A stretch of DNA of 64,000 nucleotides, taken from contig NZ_CP029425.2 in assembly GCF_002278135.3 (NCBI RefSeq), positions 744,001 to 808,000 of the forward strand. The letters run 5' to 3'. The translations under genes were made by a program, and so were the position numbers. The notes beneath the pieces were generated by a model that saw nothing but the letters and a program-made list of their open reading frames with translations, made no database searches and was not told where the DNA came from. Of the stretch, positions 56,538 through 64,000 are shown one piece after another (position 1 is the first letter of the stretch; the number at the start of each line of letters is the position of its first letter). This stretch comes from Bradyrhizobium ottawaense (GTDB taxonomy: Bacteria; Pseudomonadota; Alphaproteobacteria; Rhizobiales; Xanthobacteraceae).

Positions 56538-56807
56538 CTAGTTTTCCCCCGGCGCCTTCGCCTGGATCGCCAGCGCGTGCACGCTGCCGGAGAGTTCCGC
56601 GGCCAGCGCCGAATTTATCATGCGGTGGCGCTCGACCCGGCTCTTCCCTTTGAAGGCATCAGACACGATATACACACGGAAGTGCGTCTCACCGCCTGGC
56701 CGATGGCCGGCGTGGCCTTCATGCAGATGTGACTCGTCGACGACATCGAGGCTTTCCGGCGTGAAAGCTTCCTGCAACTTGTTGCTGATAGTGTCGCGCA
56801 TAGCCAT
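56538..56807 (-). CDS. BolA family protein
   Basis: An 89-aa BolA protein starting MAMRDTISNKLQEAFTPESL. Family motifs HAGHRPGGETHFRVYIVSD and RVERHRMINSALAAELSGSV are present; His in HAGH is an Fe-S ligand in glutaredoxin-BolA pairs. The start is ATG 56805-56807 or two codons later. Longer in-frame reading to 57113 overlaps the divergent J-domain gene and is rejected. The grxC gene of this window could in principle be a partner, but monothiol Grx is usual. Confidence 0.92.
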   Translation of the reverse strand: MAMRDTISNKLQEAFTPESLDVVDESHLHEGHAGHRPGGETHFRVYIVSDAFKGKSRVERHRMINSALAAELSGSVHALAIQAKAPGEN

Positions 56808-56913
56808 GTTGTGCCATCCGGGTGCAGAGATCACACCCGTCAATTGCCGGGGTTCGCAGCTAATTGCAATGTCAAGACTTGAAGGTTTTTGCATTGCGTA
56901 GTCAAAGTCAGCC

Positions 56914-57546
56914 ATGCCGATCGATTCATCAAAGTTCTTCGACTCCATCCGCGTGAAGCCGCGGGGCAAGCAGCCGGAAGTGAAGCCGCGCGACACCGCG
57001 GTCGGTTGCGAATGGGCCGGGTGCCAGAACAAGGGCGCGCATCGCGCGCCGAAGGGCCGCGAGAACCAGCGCGAGTACTGGCACTTCTGCCTGAACCATG
57101 TGCGCGAGTACAACCAGAACTACAATTTCTTCTCCGGCATGAATGCCGATGCCGTCGCGCGCTACCAGAAGGATGCGCTGACCGGCCACCGTCCGACCTG
57201 GAAGATGGGCGCCAATGGCGGCAAGAAGGGTGCGGAAGCCGAGATCGACATGGCGGCCGATCCGTTCAGCATGTTCAGCGAGATCAACGGCCGCGCGGGC
57301 TGGCGGAAGGGCCCCGAAGCCGCGCCCAAGGCCGAGACGCGCAAGGTGATGAACGCCGAGCGCAAGGCGCTCCAGGTCATGGGGCTCGGCCCCGATTCCA
57401 CGCTCGCCGACGTCAAGACCAAGTACAAGGCCCTGGTGAAGCAGCACCACCCCGACGCCAACGGCGGCGACCGCTCGACGGAAGATCGCCTGATCGAGAT
57501 CATCAAGGCGTATAATTATCTGAAGACCGTGGTGCGGGAGGCGTAG
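56914..57546 (+). CDS. J-domain (DnaJ-like) protein
   Basis: A 210-aa co-chaperone-like protein with the J domain at the C-terminus (about 148-208): LGLGPDSTLADVKTKYKALV, KQHHPDANGGDRSTED, with the HPD motif intact. The N-terminal half has Cys residues in GCEWAGCQNKG and HFCLNHVREYNQNYNFFSG, a possible zinc site. This bolA-DnaJ-cobS order is known in Rhizobiales; here cobS lies 5.4 kb further because citrate synthases, an IS and dedA intervene. Confidence 0.92.
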   Translation: MPIDSSKFFDSIRVKPRGKQPEVKPRDTAVGCEWAGCQNKGAHRAPKGRENQREYWHFCLNHVREYNQNYNFFSGMNADAVARYQKDALTGHRPTWKMGANGGKKGAEAEIDMAADPFSMFSEINGRAGWRKGPEAAPKAETRKVMNAERKALQVMGLGPDSTLADVKTKYKALVKQHHPDANGGDRSTEDRLIEIIKAYNYLKTVVREA

Positions 57547-57598
57547 GGCCTCGCGGGCGCTGTGTAGGTGCGAGGCACCTCGGCGCCAAACCCTCGGT

Positions 57599-57762
57599 GT
57601 CGTCCCGGACAAGCGGAGCGCAGATCCGGGACCCATAACCCCAGGGAGACGTTTGGCGAAGACTCATAGTGAAATGGTCTTCCCGTGGTCCTCACACCTG
57701 TCTCTCACCGATAAATCACGCGGTATGGGTCCCTGCTTTCGCATTGCTTTCGCAGGGACGAC
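57599..57762. repeat. Family 1 repeat pair with duplication scar
   Basis: Begins GTCGTCCCGGACAAGCGGAG and ends CGCAGGGACGAC, interior GGGAGACGTTTGGCGAAGAC and ATAAATCACGCGGTATGGG. The centre of the right palindrome is expanded to two TGCTTTCGCA units (57734-57743 and 57745-57754) separated by one T. Confidence 0.8.
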
Positions 57763-57811
57763 AGCGGAGTGATTGACTCCGCTGTTGCGCCTCTTTCCGC
57801 GCGCTGGTCGC

Positions 57812-58906
57812 CTACGCCTCCGGCATCGCCCCCACATACGACGAACTCGGCCTGATCAGCCGCCCGGTCCGCCGCTGCTCGAGCGCATGCGCGGTCCAGC
57901 CTGCGGCGCGCGCGACCGCGAAGATCGGCGTGAACGCCTGCCTCGGGATCGCCAGCGCATCGAGCAGGATCGCGGTGAAGAACTCGACATTGGTCTCCAG
58001 CGGCCGCTCCGGATTTTTCTTGCGCAGCGCGCTGCGGATATAGGCCTCGACCTCGCCGGCGAAGGGCAAATCGGTGCCGTTGGACGCCAGCGCCTCGACT
58101 GCGGTCTTGAGCACGTCGGCGCGCGGATCGCGCACGCGGTAGACGCGGTGACCGAAGCCCATCATCCGCTCGCCGCGGGCCAGCGCCGCATCCACCCAGG
58201 GCTGGATGCGTTCGCGCGAGCCGATCGCGTCCAGCATCTCCAGCACCGGCTCCGGCGCGCCGCCATGCAGCGGGCCCGTGAGCGCGCAATAGCCCGCAGT
58301 CACCGCGGCAAACAGATCGGCTTGCGTCGAGGCCACCACGCGCGCGGTGAAGGTCGAGGCGTTCATGCCGTGGTCGCTGGCGGTGACGAGGTAGGCATCG
58401 AGCGCGGTGACTTCGCCGGTTTCAGGCGCGCGCCCGTGCAGCATGCGCAGCGTATCGGCGGCATGGCTGACATTGGGATCGGGTGCGACCGGGTCGAGTC
58501 CTTTTGCGCGCCGGACCAGCGCGCCTGCGATCACCGGAAACGCGCCGACGATCGTCGCTTCGTGCTCGAGCCCGTGCTCGGCGCGAAGTCCTGCGACCGC
58601 CGCGCGAAACCCGTCGATGACGCCCATGCCGCGCGTTGCCGGCAGCAGGTCCGGCAGCCGCGCGAAGGCGCGCTCGCGCGCAAGGCCGAGGCTCGCCCGC
58701 ACATTGGCTTCGGTGAGGGTGGTCTTGCTGGCGCCGTTCCAGAGCCGGGCGGTGACGCCCTCGAAGCTCGACTGGCTCGCCAGTCGACCGACATGCTCGC
58801 CGGCGATGATCAGTTCGCCGCGCTCGCCGTCGACATGGCTCAGCACGGTCTCGGCCGCGGGAACGCCGTCCAGCCCGATCTGGCTTTTGGTGAGGTGGAT
58901 GTTCAT
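57812..58906 (-). CDS. Citrate synthase family protein with Glu at the catalytic Asp position
   Basis: A 364-aa type II-like citrate synthase paralog. The first active His is in SDHGMNASTFTARVVAS (about 179) and the second in MMGFGHRVYRVRDPRADVL (about 252). At the third site, normally Asp, it has Glu: LETNVEFFTAILLDALAIP (about 307). It lacks an extended N-terminal domain. It is divergent from an HTH-citrate synthase across 81 bp. Likely substrates are acyl-CoA and a 2-oxoacid, not necessarily oxaloacetate. Confidence 0.88.
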   Translation of the reverse strand: MNIHLTKSQIGLDGVPAAETVLSHVDGERGELIIAGEHVGRLASQSSFEGVTARLWNGASKTTLTEANVRASLGLARERAFARLPDLLPATRGMGVIDGFRAAVAGLRAEHGLEHEATIVGAFPVIAGALVRRAKGLDPVAPDPNVSHAADTLRMLHGRAPETGEVTALDAYLVTASDHGMNASTFTARVVASTQADLFAAVTAGYCALTGPLHGGAPEPVLEMLDAIGSRERIQPWVDAALARGERMMGFGHRVYRVRDPRADVLKTAVEALASNGTDLPFAGEVEAYIRSALRKKNPERPLETNVEFFTAILLDALAIPRQAFTPIFAVARAAGWTAHALEQRRTGRLIRPSSSYVGAMPEA

Positions 58907-58957
58907 GGCCCAAATCTCCCTTTGCGTTGCACCAAGGGAAATTCGGGCCTCTCGACA

Positions 58958-58986
58958 GATTGATCAATCTTGATTACATAAATCAA
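58958..58986. promoter_or_regulatory. Candidate operator between the two citrate-synthase genes
   Basis: Perfect palindrome GATTGATCAATC (58958-58969) directly followed by TTGATT-5-AATCAA (58970-58975 and 58981-58986), ending one base before the ATG of the HTH-citrate synthase. Proposed target of that HTH, by position. Confidence 0.5.
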
Positions 58987-58987
58987 T

Positions 58988-60208
58988 ATGAAAAATTCCG
59001 AGGGGCTCTATCTCTCCGCCCGGGAAGCCGCGGCCGAACTCGCGATCTCGCCGGCCACGCTCTACGCCTATGTCAGCCGCGGCCTGATCCGCTCCGAGCC
59101 GACGCCGGACTCGCGCAAAAACCGCTACCGCGCCGAGGACGTTCGCGCACTGAAGGAGCGCCGGGTGCCGTCCCCGGAGCCGCGCGGCCTGCGCAGCTTC
59201 GACGCCGACCTGCCTGTCATGGACACGGAAATCTCGACCATCACCGAAGAGGGCGCGATCTATCGGGGCGTCAATTGCGTCGATCTCGCCGAGAACGACA
59301 CGCTGGAGCACACCGCGACGCTGCTGTGGGATGTCTCCGAGGTCGATCCGTTCGCTCCGGACAATCAGCCCGCGCTCTCCGAAGAGATGCGCACGATCGC
59401 AGAAGCTGCACGCCGGGCCGCGCCGATCGACCGCGCCATCGCCGTGCTCGCGCTGGCCGCGAGCGTCGATCCTCGTGCGTTCACCCGTGCGCCCGACGGC
59501 CGTGCCATGGTCGGCGGACGGATCGTCCGGCTGCTGGTCGCGACCATGCTCAATGCCGAACCCTCAGCCGAGCCGCTGCATCAGCAGATCGCAAAAGCCT
59601 GGGCGGCGGACAACAAGCACGCGCCCGATCTGATCCGCCGCGCCCTCGTTCTGCTCGCCGATCATGAGCTGAATGCTTCGACCTTCACGGCGCGCTGCGC
59701 GGCCTCGACCGGCCTCAACCTCTATGATGCCGTGATCGCCGGTCTCGCCTCGTTGAAGGGGCCGAAGCACGGCGGCGCGAGCGTGCTGGCCTCGCAGCTC
59801 GTCAAGACGCTGATCGATCGCGACGTCGCGCCGATGGTGCGCGAGCGCGTCGCGCTCGGCGAGCGGTTTGCCGGCTTCGGCCATGGCGTCTACAAGCGCG
59901 GCGATCCCCGCGCGCAATCGCTGCTGAATGCGCTCTCCCGCGCCGGCGCGCCGCGAAAATTCACGCGCGAGGTACCGGAGCGGATCGCGGAGGCGACCGG
60001 CGAATTCGTCAATATCGACTATGCGCTCGCGGTGCTCGTGCACGCGCTGCGCCTGCCCGCCGGCGGCGAGCTCGCTCTGTTCGCGATGGCCCGCAGCGTC
60101 GGCTGGATCGCACACGCCAGCGAGCAATTGCAGTTCGGGAAGCTGATCAGGCCGAGGGCAAGGTATGTGGGACCTGCGCCGGGGCGGAGAGTGGGGGCTG
60201 CGGGTTAG
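58988..60208 (+). CDS. Citrate synthase with N-terminal MerR-like HTH domain
   Basis: A 406-aa protein. Residues 1-65 form a helix-turn-helix (YLSAREAAAELAISPATLYA, YVSRGLIRSEPTPDSRKNRY). The citrate synthase fold follows, with His in ADHELNASTFTARCAA (about 226), His in FAGFGHGVYKRGDPRAQ (about 299; the usual Arg after His is Gly) and Asp in FVNIDYALAVLVHAL (about 345). No Shine-Dalgarno is seen; the ATG abuts palindromes. It may be an enzyme-regulator fusion that reads its own substrate pool. Confidence 0.88.
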   Translation: MKNSEGLYLSAREAAAELAISPATLYAYVSRGLIRSEPTPDSRKNRYRAEDVRALKERRVPSPEPRGLRSFDADLPVMDTEISTITEEGAIYRGVNCVDLAENDTLEHTATLLWDVSEVDPFAPDNQPALSEEMRTIAEAARRAAPIDRAIAVLALAASVDPRAFTRAPDGRAMVGGRIVRLLVATMLNAEPSAEPLHQQIAKAWAADNKHAPDLIRRALVLLADHELNASTFTARCAASTGLNLYDAVIAGLASLKGPKHGGASVLASQLVKTLIDRDVAPMVRERVALGERFAGFGHGVYKRGDPRAQSLLNALSRAGAPRKFTREVPERIAEATGEFVNIDYALAVLVHALRLPAGGELALFAMARSVGWIAHASEQLQFGKLIRPRARYVGPAPGRRVGAAG

Positions 60209-60244
60209 CGGCACTGCGAGCGCATCATATTCCGCTGTCGTCCC

Positions 60245-60254
60245 TGCGAACGCA
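60245..60254. repeat. Target-site duplication of IS copy 2, left
   Basis: TGCGAACGCA, identical to 61743-61752 on the other side. Confidence 0.85.
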
Positions 60255-61624
60255 CTAGGGCATGCACATATCTCTGAGGCTCCATCCTGCTGCGACGGCG
60301 TTGAAGTATTCGAGGCCGTTTTTGAAGGTGATCGGGCCCGGCGGCTTGGACGATGGGTAGCCATCCCACCCGCCGAGACGGCCGATGATCCAGGCGGCCC
60401 AAGCGAGACTATCGGGCGGATGTGGGTTCTTTAGTCGCTTGCTCGCGGCTTCGAGTTGCCGGTTGAGGGCTGTGAGCGCGCCAATTTGGCCGTTGTCGAA
60501 GGCCGCGAGAATGGGCTGGCGACCACCATTGCGGGCCTGCAGAAGCTGGATGGTGATGACGGCCGCCTTGGCGGCGATCGCAACCAGCTTGAGAAGCCGA
60601 TCGGCGGATCCGATCTGACTGTCTTCGAGCTTGAGGCCTTGTGTCTTCAGGATGCGGAAGAACTGCTCGATGATCCAGCGCTGCTTGTACCATTGGACGA
60701 TGCGCCAGGCGTCCTCGATGCTGGTGACCTCGTGAGAGGTGAGAAGCCGCCAGTGCAGCGGCTCTATGCCGGTTTCGGCGTTAATCTCGCGCACATCGAC
60801 CACCGCCAGCGGCAAGCTTTTCGGCAGATGGTGCAAGAACTTATTCTGCGGGCGGGCGAGCTCGATTGCGCCAAAGCGAAGTTCGAGGTGGGCCAGGCGA
60901 GCCGGCCGCGCGGCGCGCGCAGGCAGTTGGATCATACGCTGGTCCACCGCGGCCATGGCATCGCTGGCCTCATACAGGCTGCTGCGGTCGGCAAGCTTGC
61001 GATCATGCATGCTGCGCGCGATGACGTGGAAATGTTGCTTGGCCGAGCTGGCATAAAGGGCAAAAATATCGCTCTCGCGGTCACCCAGCACCGTCACCGC
61101 CGCGGCCTTGGTGAGCAGCGGCCTTGCCGCCACGGCAGTCGATATCCAGCGTTGCGATTCCTTGTCCGATAATTCCCGATCATCATGCGAGGTCGTGCGG
61201 CGACCTGCGCGCGTCCATATCTGCCCGCTCAAAAGCCCAAGACAGCTGCCGTCGTCGGCGTCCACAGCCAGCAGCGGGTGCAGCAGCACGCCGTGGTTAT
61301 TGCCTTTGCCGATTTCTCCGAGCCCGCGCCGGCGTTGCGGCGTGGTGTTGAAGTGGATCTCGCTGGTGTCCTGGATGGCCAGCACGTGGCGGCCTTCCAC
61401 GGCAGGGCCCGTGCTATTGCTCCAGCTTTCGATGATCCGATCCACCGTCACCTTGTCATGGCCAAGAAAGCGGTTGAACCGCACTTCCAGCGCGCGGTTC
61501 CCCCTGGAGAGCTGCCGAAGGCAGACAGTTTTGCCCGCAACCATGCGTTCAGCGAGCGCCGCCCCCCTTTATCGAGACGACGATCCCCGAACCGGCCCAG
61601 CGTCCAGTCAATCCGTGACAACAT
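60255..61624 (-). CDS. IS4-family transposase, copy 2, requires -1 frameshift
   Basis: Same structure as copy 1: N-terminal frame (MLSRIDWTLGRFGDRRLDKG), G6 run at plus 61562-61567, then the 429-codon main frame ending in the terminal inverted repeat at 60255. DDE residues and the YREK-type signature are intact. That the identical shift exists in two copies, one with a clean target duplication, argues that the frame arrangement is compatible with mobility. Confidence 0.85.
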
Positions 61625-61742
61625 CGCAGCACCCCCGTCCAAACCATGGAGTGCCGCAATAGGAATCACATAGATCTCCGATTCTGGAACCCCCAGGGCG
61701 AACCCGAGTCAATCCGCCGCACCAGATATGTGCATGCCCTAG
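60255..61742 (-). mobile_element. IS4-family insertion sequence, copy 2
   Basis: 1,488 bp with the same CTAGGGCATGCACATAT inverted ends as copy 1, flanked by a perfect 10-bp target duplication TGCGAACGCA. It sits in the centre of the left palindrome of a family 1 repeat pair between the HTH-citrate synthase and dedA. Every open frame in it has the same protein sequence as in copy 1, so the two are probably identical in DNA. Confidence 0.94.
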
Positions 61743-61752
61743 TGCGAACGCA
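61743..61752. repeat. Target-site duplication of IS copy 2, right
   Basis: TGCGAACGCA, identical to 60245-60254. Confidence 0.85.
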
Positions 61753-61896
61753 GGGACCCATAACCCCAGGAAGCAGTTTGGCGAAGACTGGTTGTGGAAG
61801 AGTCCTCCCGGGGTACAAGCACCGCCGTCTTATAGATAGATCACGCGGTATGGGTCCCTGCGTGCGCAGGGACGACACTTTTGGTGTGGCGACTTC

Positions 61897-62556
61897 CTAC
61901 ACCCGCGGCTTCGCTTCCACGACACCGCCGCCGTTCCGCCTCCGATAGACCCACACGCCAAGACCGCCCACGATCGCCACCGCCACCACGGTCAGCATCC
62001 AGATGTGCTTGCCGACATGCCCGTGGTGATGCAGCCCGGCATATTCGTGCAGGGCCGACACCGCCAGCACGCCCGGCAGCACGTGCGCGGGGGCCCAGAC
62101 CAGGATCGCCGGGATGTTCACCGCGTAGAATTTTGCCGGCGCCATGCCCAGCGCGCCCGCCGTGACCGGCACGAAGGCCCGGATCGGCGGCACGAAACGG
62201 GCGAAGAACACGGCCCAGGTGCCGAAGCGGTGGAAGAAGCTTTCGCTCTCGGCGACCACGCGGGGATAATTGGTCAGCGGCCAGGTGTTGAGGATCTCGC
62301 GCTGCTGCCGGTGCCCGATCCAGTAGGCCGAGCCGTCACCGAGCACGGCGCCGACCGCCGCCGCGAGCAGCACCCATTGCAGTTTCAGCTCACCGCCAGG
62401 AACCAGGGCGCTCAGCGCCAGAATGATGGTCGAGCCGGGGATCACCGACCCCACCACCGGGACCGCTTCGAGCAGGGCGGCCAGGAACAGGGTCAGATAG
62501 GCCAGCCACGGATGGGCCGAGACGAACGAGATGAGGGGATCGAGGAAGGATGTCAC
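61897..62556 (-). CDS. DedA family membrane protein
   Basis: A 219-aa integral membrane protein of the DedA/VTT family, linked to lipid flipping and envelope homeostasis. Motifs: FLAALLEAVPVVGSVIPGST, AVGAVLGDGSAYWIGHRQQ, FFARFVPPIRAFVPVTAGAL with the conserved F/GRF-R pattern. A His-rich loop (LHHHGHVGKH) precedes the last helix. Start MTSFLDPLISFVSAHPW at 62556. Complete. Confidence 0.93.
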   Translation of the reverse strand: MTSFLDPLISFVSAHPWLAYLTLFLAALLEAVPVVGSVIPGSTIILALSALVPGGELKLQWVLLAAAVGAVLGDGSAYWIGHRQQREILNTWPLTNYPRVVAESESFFHRFGTWAVFFARFVPPIRAFVPVTAGALGMAPAKFYAVNIPAILVWAPAHVLPGVLAVSALHEYAGLHHHGHVGKHIWMLTVVAVAIVGGLGVWVYRRRNGGGVVEAKPRV

Positions 62557-62923
62557 GTCGTCTCCAGGGCGCTGTCATTCCGGGGCGATGCGAAGCATCG
62601 AACCCGGAATCTCGAGATTCCGGGTTCGCGCTGTGCGCGCCCCGGAATGACGGCCGTTCGACCCTACATAAGTAAGGGCGTGCGGCGAAAGTGCCATTCG
62701 CGTCGACAGGACCGCCCGCCCCGGCGCGAAATTCGAGCGTGATTCGCAAGGCAGCCCTCCAAAAACTGCGTTCCTTGCCTATCTAAATGAAAAGACAATG
62801 GAACTTTGATTGTGGCACGGGCTTCTGCCGGCCACTGGTCTCTGATAGGTTGATTTTCAGCACCCAGCCGCAGCCAACGTGCAAATAACCGGTTTCGGGA
62901 CCGCCCGGGACCTCGGAGGATTG
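62557..62923. other. Intergenic region dedA-cobS
   Basis: 367 bp, divergent. Contains the family 4 repeat (62574-62651). The rest should carry the dedA and cobS promoters; I found no clear cobalamin riboswitch (no B12-box-like sequence noticed). Confidence 0.5.
62574..62651. repeat. Intergenic repeat, family 4, copy 2
   Basis: GTCATTCCGGGGCGATGCGA to GCGCCCCGGAATGAC with ATCTCGAGATTCCGGGTTCG inside, closely matching 56433-56533. Confidence 0.8.
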
Positions 62924-63922
62924 ATGACGACCGCCGCCCTGTCCAAAGTTGAGGAAGTTTCCGGTCTGCCCGACATGAAGGTGTCGGTGCGGCAGGTGTT
63001 CGGGATCGACAGCGATCTCGAAGTCCCTGCCTATTCCGAAGTCGATCCTCACGTGCCCGAAGTCGATTCCGACTATCGCTTCGACCGCGCCACCACGCTC
63101 GCCATTCTCGCCGGCTTCGCCCGCAACCGCCGCGTGATGGTGACCGGCTATCACGGCACCGGCAAATCCACCCATATCGAGCAGGTCGCGGCACGGCTGA
63201 ACTGGCCCTGCGTCCGCGTCAACCTCGACAGCCACATCAGCCGTATCGACCTCGTCGGCAAGGACTCGATCGTTGTCCGTGACGGCAAGCAGGTCACCGA
63301 ATTCCGCGATGGCATTTTGCCCTGGGCGCTGCAGAACAACGTCGCGCTGGTGTTCGACGAATACGACGCCGGCCGCCCCGACGTGATGTTCGTGATCCAG
63401 CGCGTGCTGGAAGTCTCGGGCCGCCTGACGCTGCTCGACCAGAACAAGGTGATCAAGCCGCATCCGGCGTTCCGGCTTTTCGCCACGGCGAATACGGTTG
63501 GCCTCGGCGACACCTCGGGCCTCTATCACGGCACCCAGCAGATCAACCAGGGCCAGATGGACCGCTGGTCGATCGTCACCACGCTGAACTATCTCAGCCA
63601 TGACGAGGAAGTGGAGATCGTGCTGGCCAAGGCCAAGCATTATCGCACGCAGGAAGGCCGCGACATCGTCAACAAGATGGTGCGCCTCGCCGATCTCACC
63701 CGTAACGCTTTCGCCAATGGCGATCTGTCGACGGTGATGAGCCCGCGCACGGTGATCACCTGGGCCGAGAACGCCGACATCTTCGGCGATATCGGCTTCG
63801 CGTTCCGCGTCACCTTCCTCAACAAGTGCGACGAGCTCGAACGTCCCCTGGTCGCCGAGTTCTACCAGCGCTGCTTCAACGCAGAGCTGCCGGAATCGGC
63901 GGTGAATGTGGCGCTGAGCTGA
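62924..63922 (+). CDS. cobS: Cobaltochelatase subunit CobS
   Basis: AAA+ ATPase subunit of the aerobic cobaltochelatase CobNST, which inserts cobalt into hydrogenobyrinic acid diamide in B12 synthesis. The 332-aa protein has [20 protein letters not shown], Walker [18 protein letters not shown], Walker [18 protein letters not shown], and sensor region [23 protein letters not shown] 62924 follows CGGAGGA; a GTG 15 codons upstream is in frame but weaker. cobT is expected downstream outside the window. Confidence 0.96.
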   Translation: MTTAALSKVEEVSGLPDMKVSVRQVFGIDSDLEVPAYSEVDPHVPEVDSDYRFDRATTLAILAGFARNRRVMVTGYHGTGKSTHIEQVAARLNWPCVRVNLDSHISRIDLVGKDSIVVRDGKQVTEFRDGILPWALQNNVALVFDEYDAGRPDVMFVIQRVLEVSGRLTLLDQNKVIKPHPAFRLFATANTVGLGDTSGLYHGTQQINQGQMDRWSIVTTLNYLSHDEEVEIVLAKAKHYRTQEGRDIVNKMVRLADLTRNAFANGDLSTVMSPRTVITWAENADIFGDIGFAFRVTFLNKCDELERPLVAEFYQRCFNAELPESAVNVALS

Positions 63923-63935
63923 TCTCTCACGGTGT

Positions 63936-63978
63936 GTCGTCCCGGCGAACGCCGGGACCCATACCGCGTGATGTTTCG
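63936..63978. repeat. Palindromic repeat, family 1, at window end
   Basis: GTCGTCCCGGCGAACGCCGG followed by GACCCATACCGCGTGATG, a unit of family 1 with a variant palindrome; its possible partner lies outside the window. Confidence 0.7.
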
Positions 63979-64000
63979 ATTGAAACGACGCTGATAGTTT

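Larger units (their letters stand above)
60237..61876. repeat. Family 1 repeat pair interrupted by IS copy 2
   Basis: Left arm GTCGTCCCTGCGAACGCA is cut by the IS; after it TGCGAACGCAGGGACCC continues, then AAGCAGTTTGGCGAAGACTG, TAGATAGATCACGCGGTATG and the right arm ending CGCAGGGACGAC at 61876. Confidence 0.82.

Noticed and set aside
48250..61742. Composite transposon made of the two IS copies
   Set aside because: The interior is housekeeping genes in their usual order, the copies have separate target sequences, and each sits in its own repeat element.
62664..63194. Minus-strand frames opposite cobS
   Set aside because: Shadows of cobS; Arg-rich without family similarity.

Overview
The window is a stretch of alphaproteobacterial chromosome that looks like Bradyrhizobium or a close relative. 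The evidence is high GC, dense small operons with ATGA or GTGA overlaps, two LIV-type ABC systems, Rhizobiales-type gene neighbourhoods (lysC-ptsP-prfA, prmC-DUF4167, secA/ppiC/argJ/mutT, aroK-aroB, bolA-DnaJ-like, cobS) and many Bradyrhizobium-style intergenic palindromic repeats. No tRNA, rRNA or CRISPR was recognised. The species call is inference.

Layout. 1-4.2 kb: partial gloB, a methyltransferase, DUF4167, prmC and a HIT protein. 4.2-10.6 kb: a minus-strand branched-chain amino-acid type ABC operon (binding protein, LivH, a fused LivM-LivG, LivF) with a likely attenuator after the binding-protein gene, then a protein with an RpoA-CTD-like tail and a MarR regulator. This block separates prmC from prfA. 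10.6-17 kb: prfA, ptsP, lysC, a PH-domain protein and ubiG. 17-26.6 kb: a frameshifted GIY-YIG gene among palindromic repeats, a DMT transporter, the DUF1178-nitrilase-grxC-comF cluster, a BioC-like methyltransferase, mutT, an orphan TadG-like protein, argJ and a parvulin PPIase. 26.9-29.8 kb: secA. 30.3-39 kb: a small secreted protein, then an amide-utilisation locus (MarR, AmiC-like sensor, amidase, complete LIV-type transporter).

39.2-45 kb is the accessory part. It holds an uncharacterised four-gene cluster (two secreted proteins, a CxxC zinc-ribbon protein, a TPR protein), a large intergenic repeat, a Rap1a/Tai-like immunity protein, a retron-type reverse transcriptase cut off before its YxDD motif with a possible msr-msd RNA still upstream, and a decayed DUF3883 gene. 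This reads as the wreck of a defence island.

45-64 kb: L,D-transpeptidase, accA, xerD, a TetR/SDR/NTF2 module bounded by a 17-bp direct repeat, aroK-aroB, a CorC-type protein, bolA, a J-domain protein, two divergent citrate-synthase paralogs (one with an N-terminal HTH), DedA and cobS. Two apparently identical 1,488-bp IS4-family elements (48.2 and 60.3 kb) both sit in the centre of the same palindromic repeat family. A third repeat copy at 57.7 kb carries what looks like an excision scar in the same register. The transposase of both copies needs a -1 frameshift at a G6 run.
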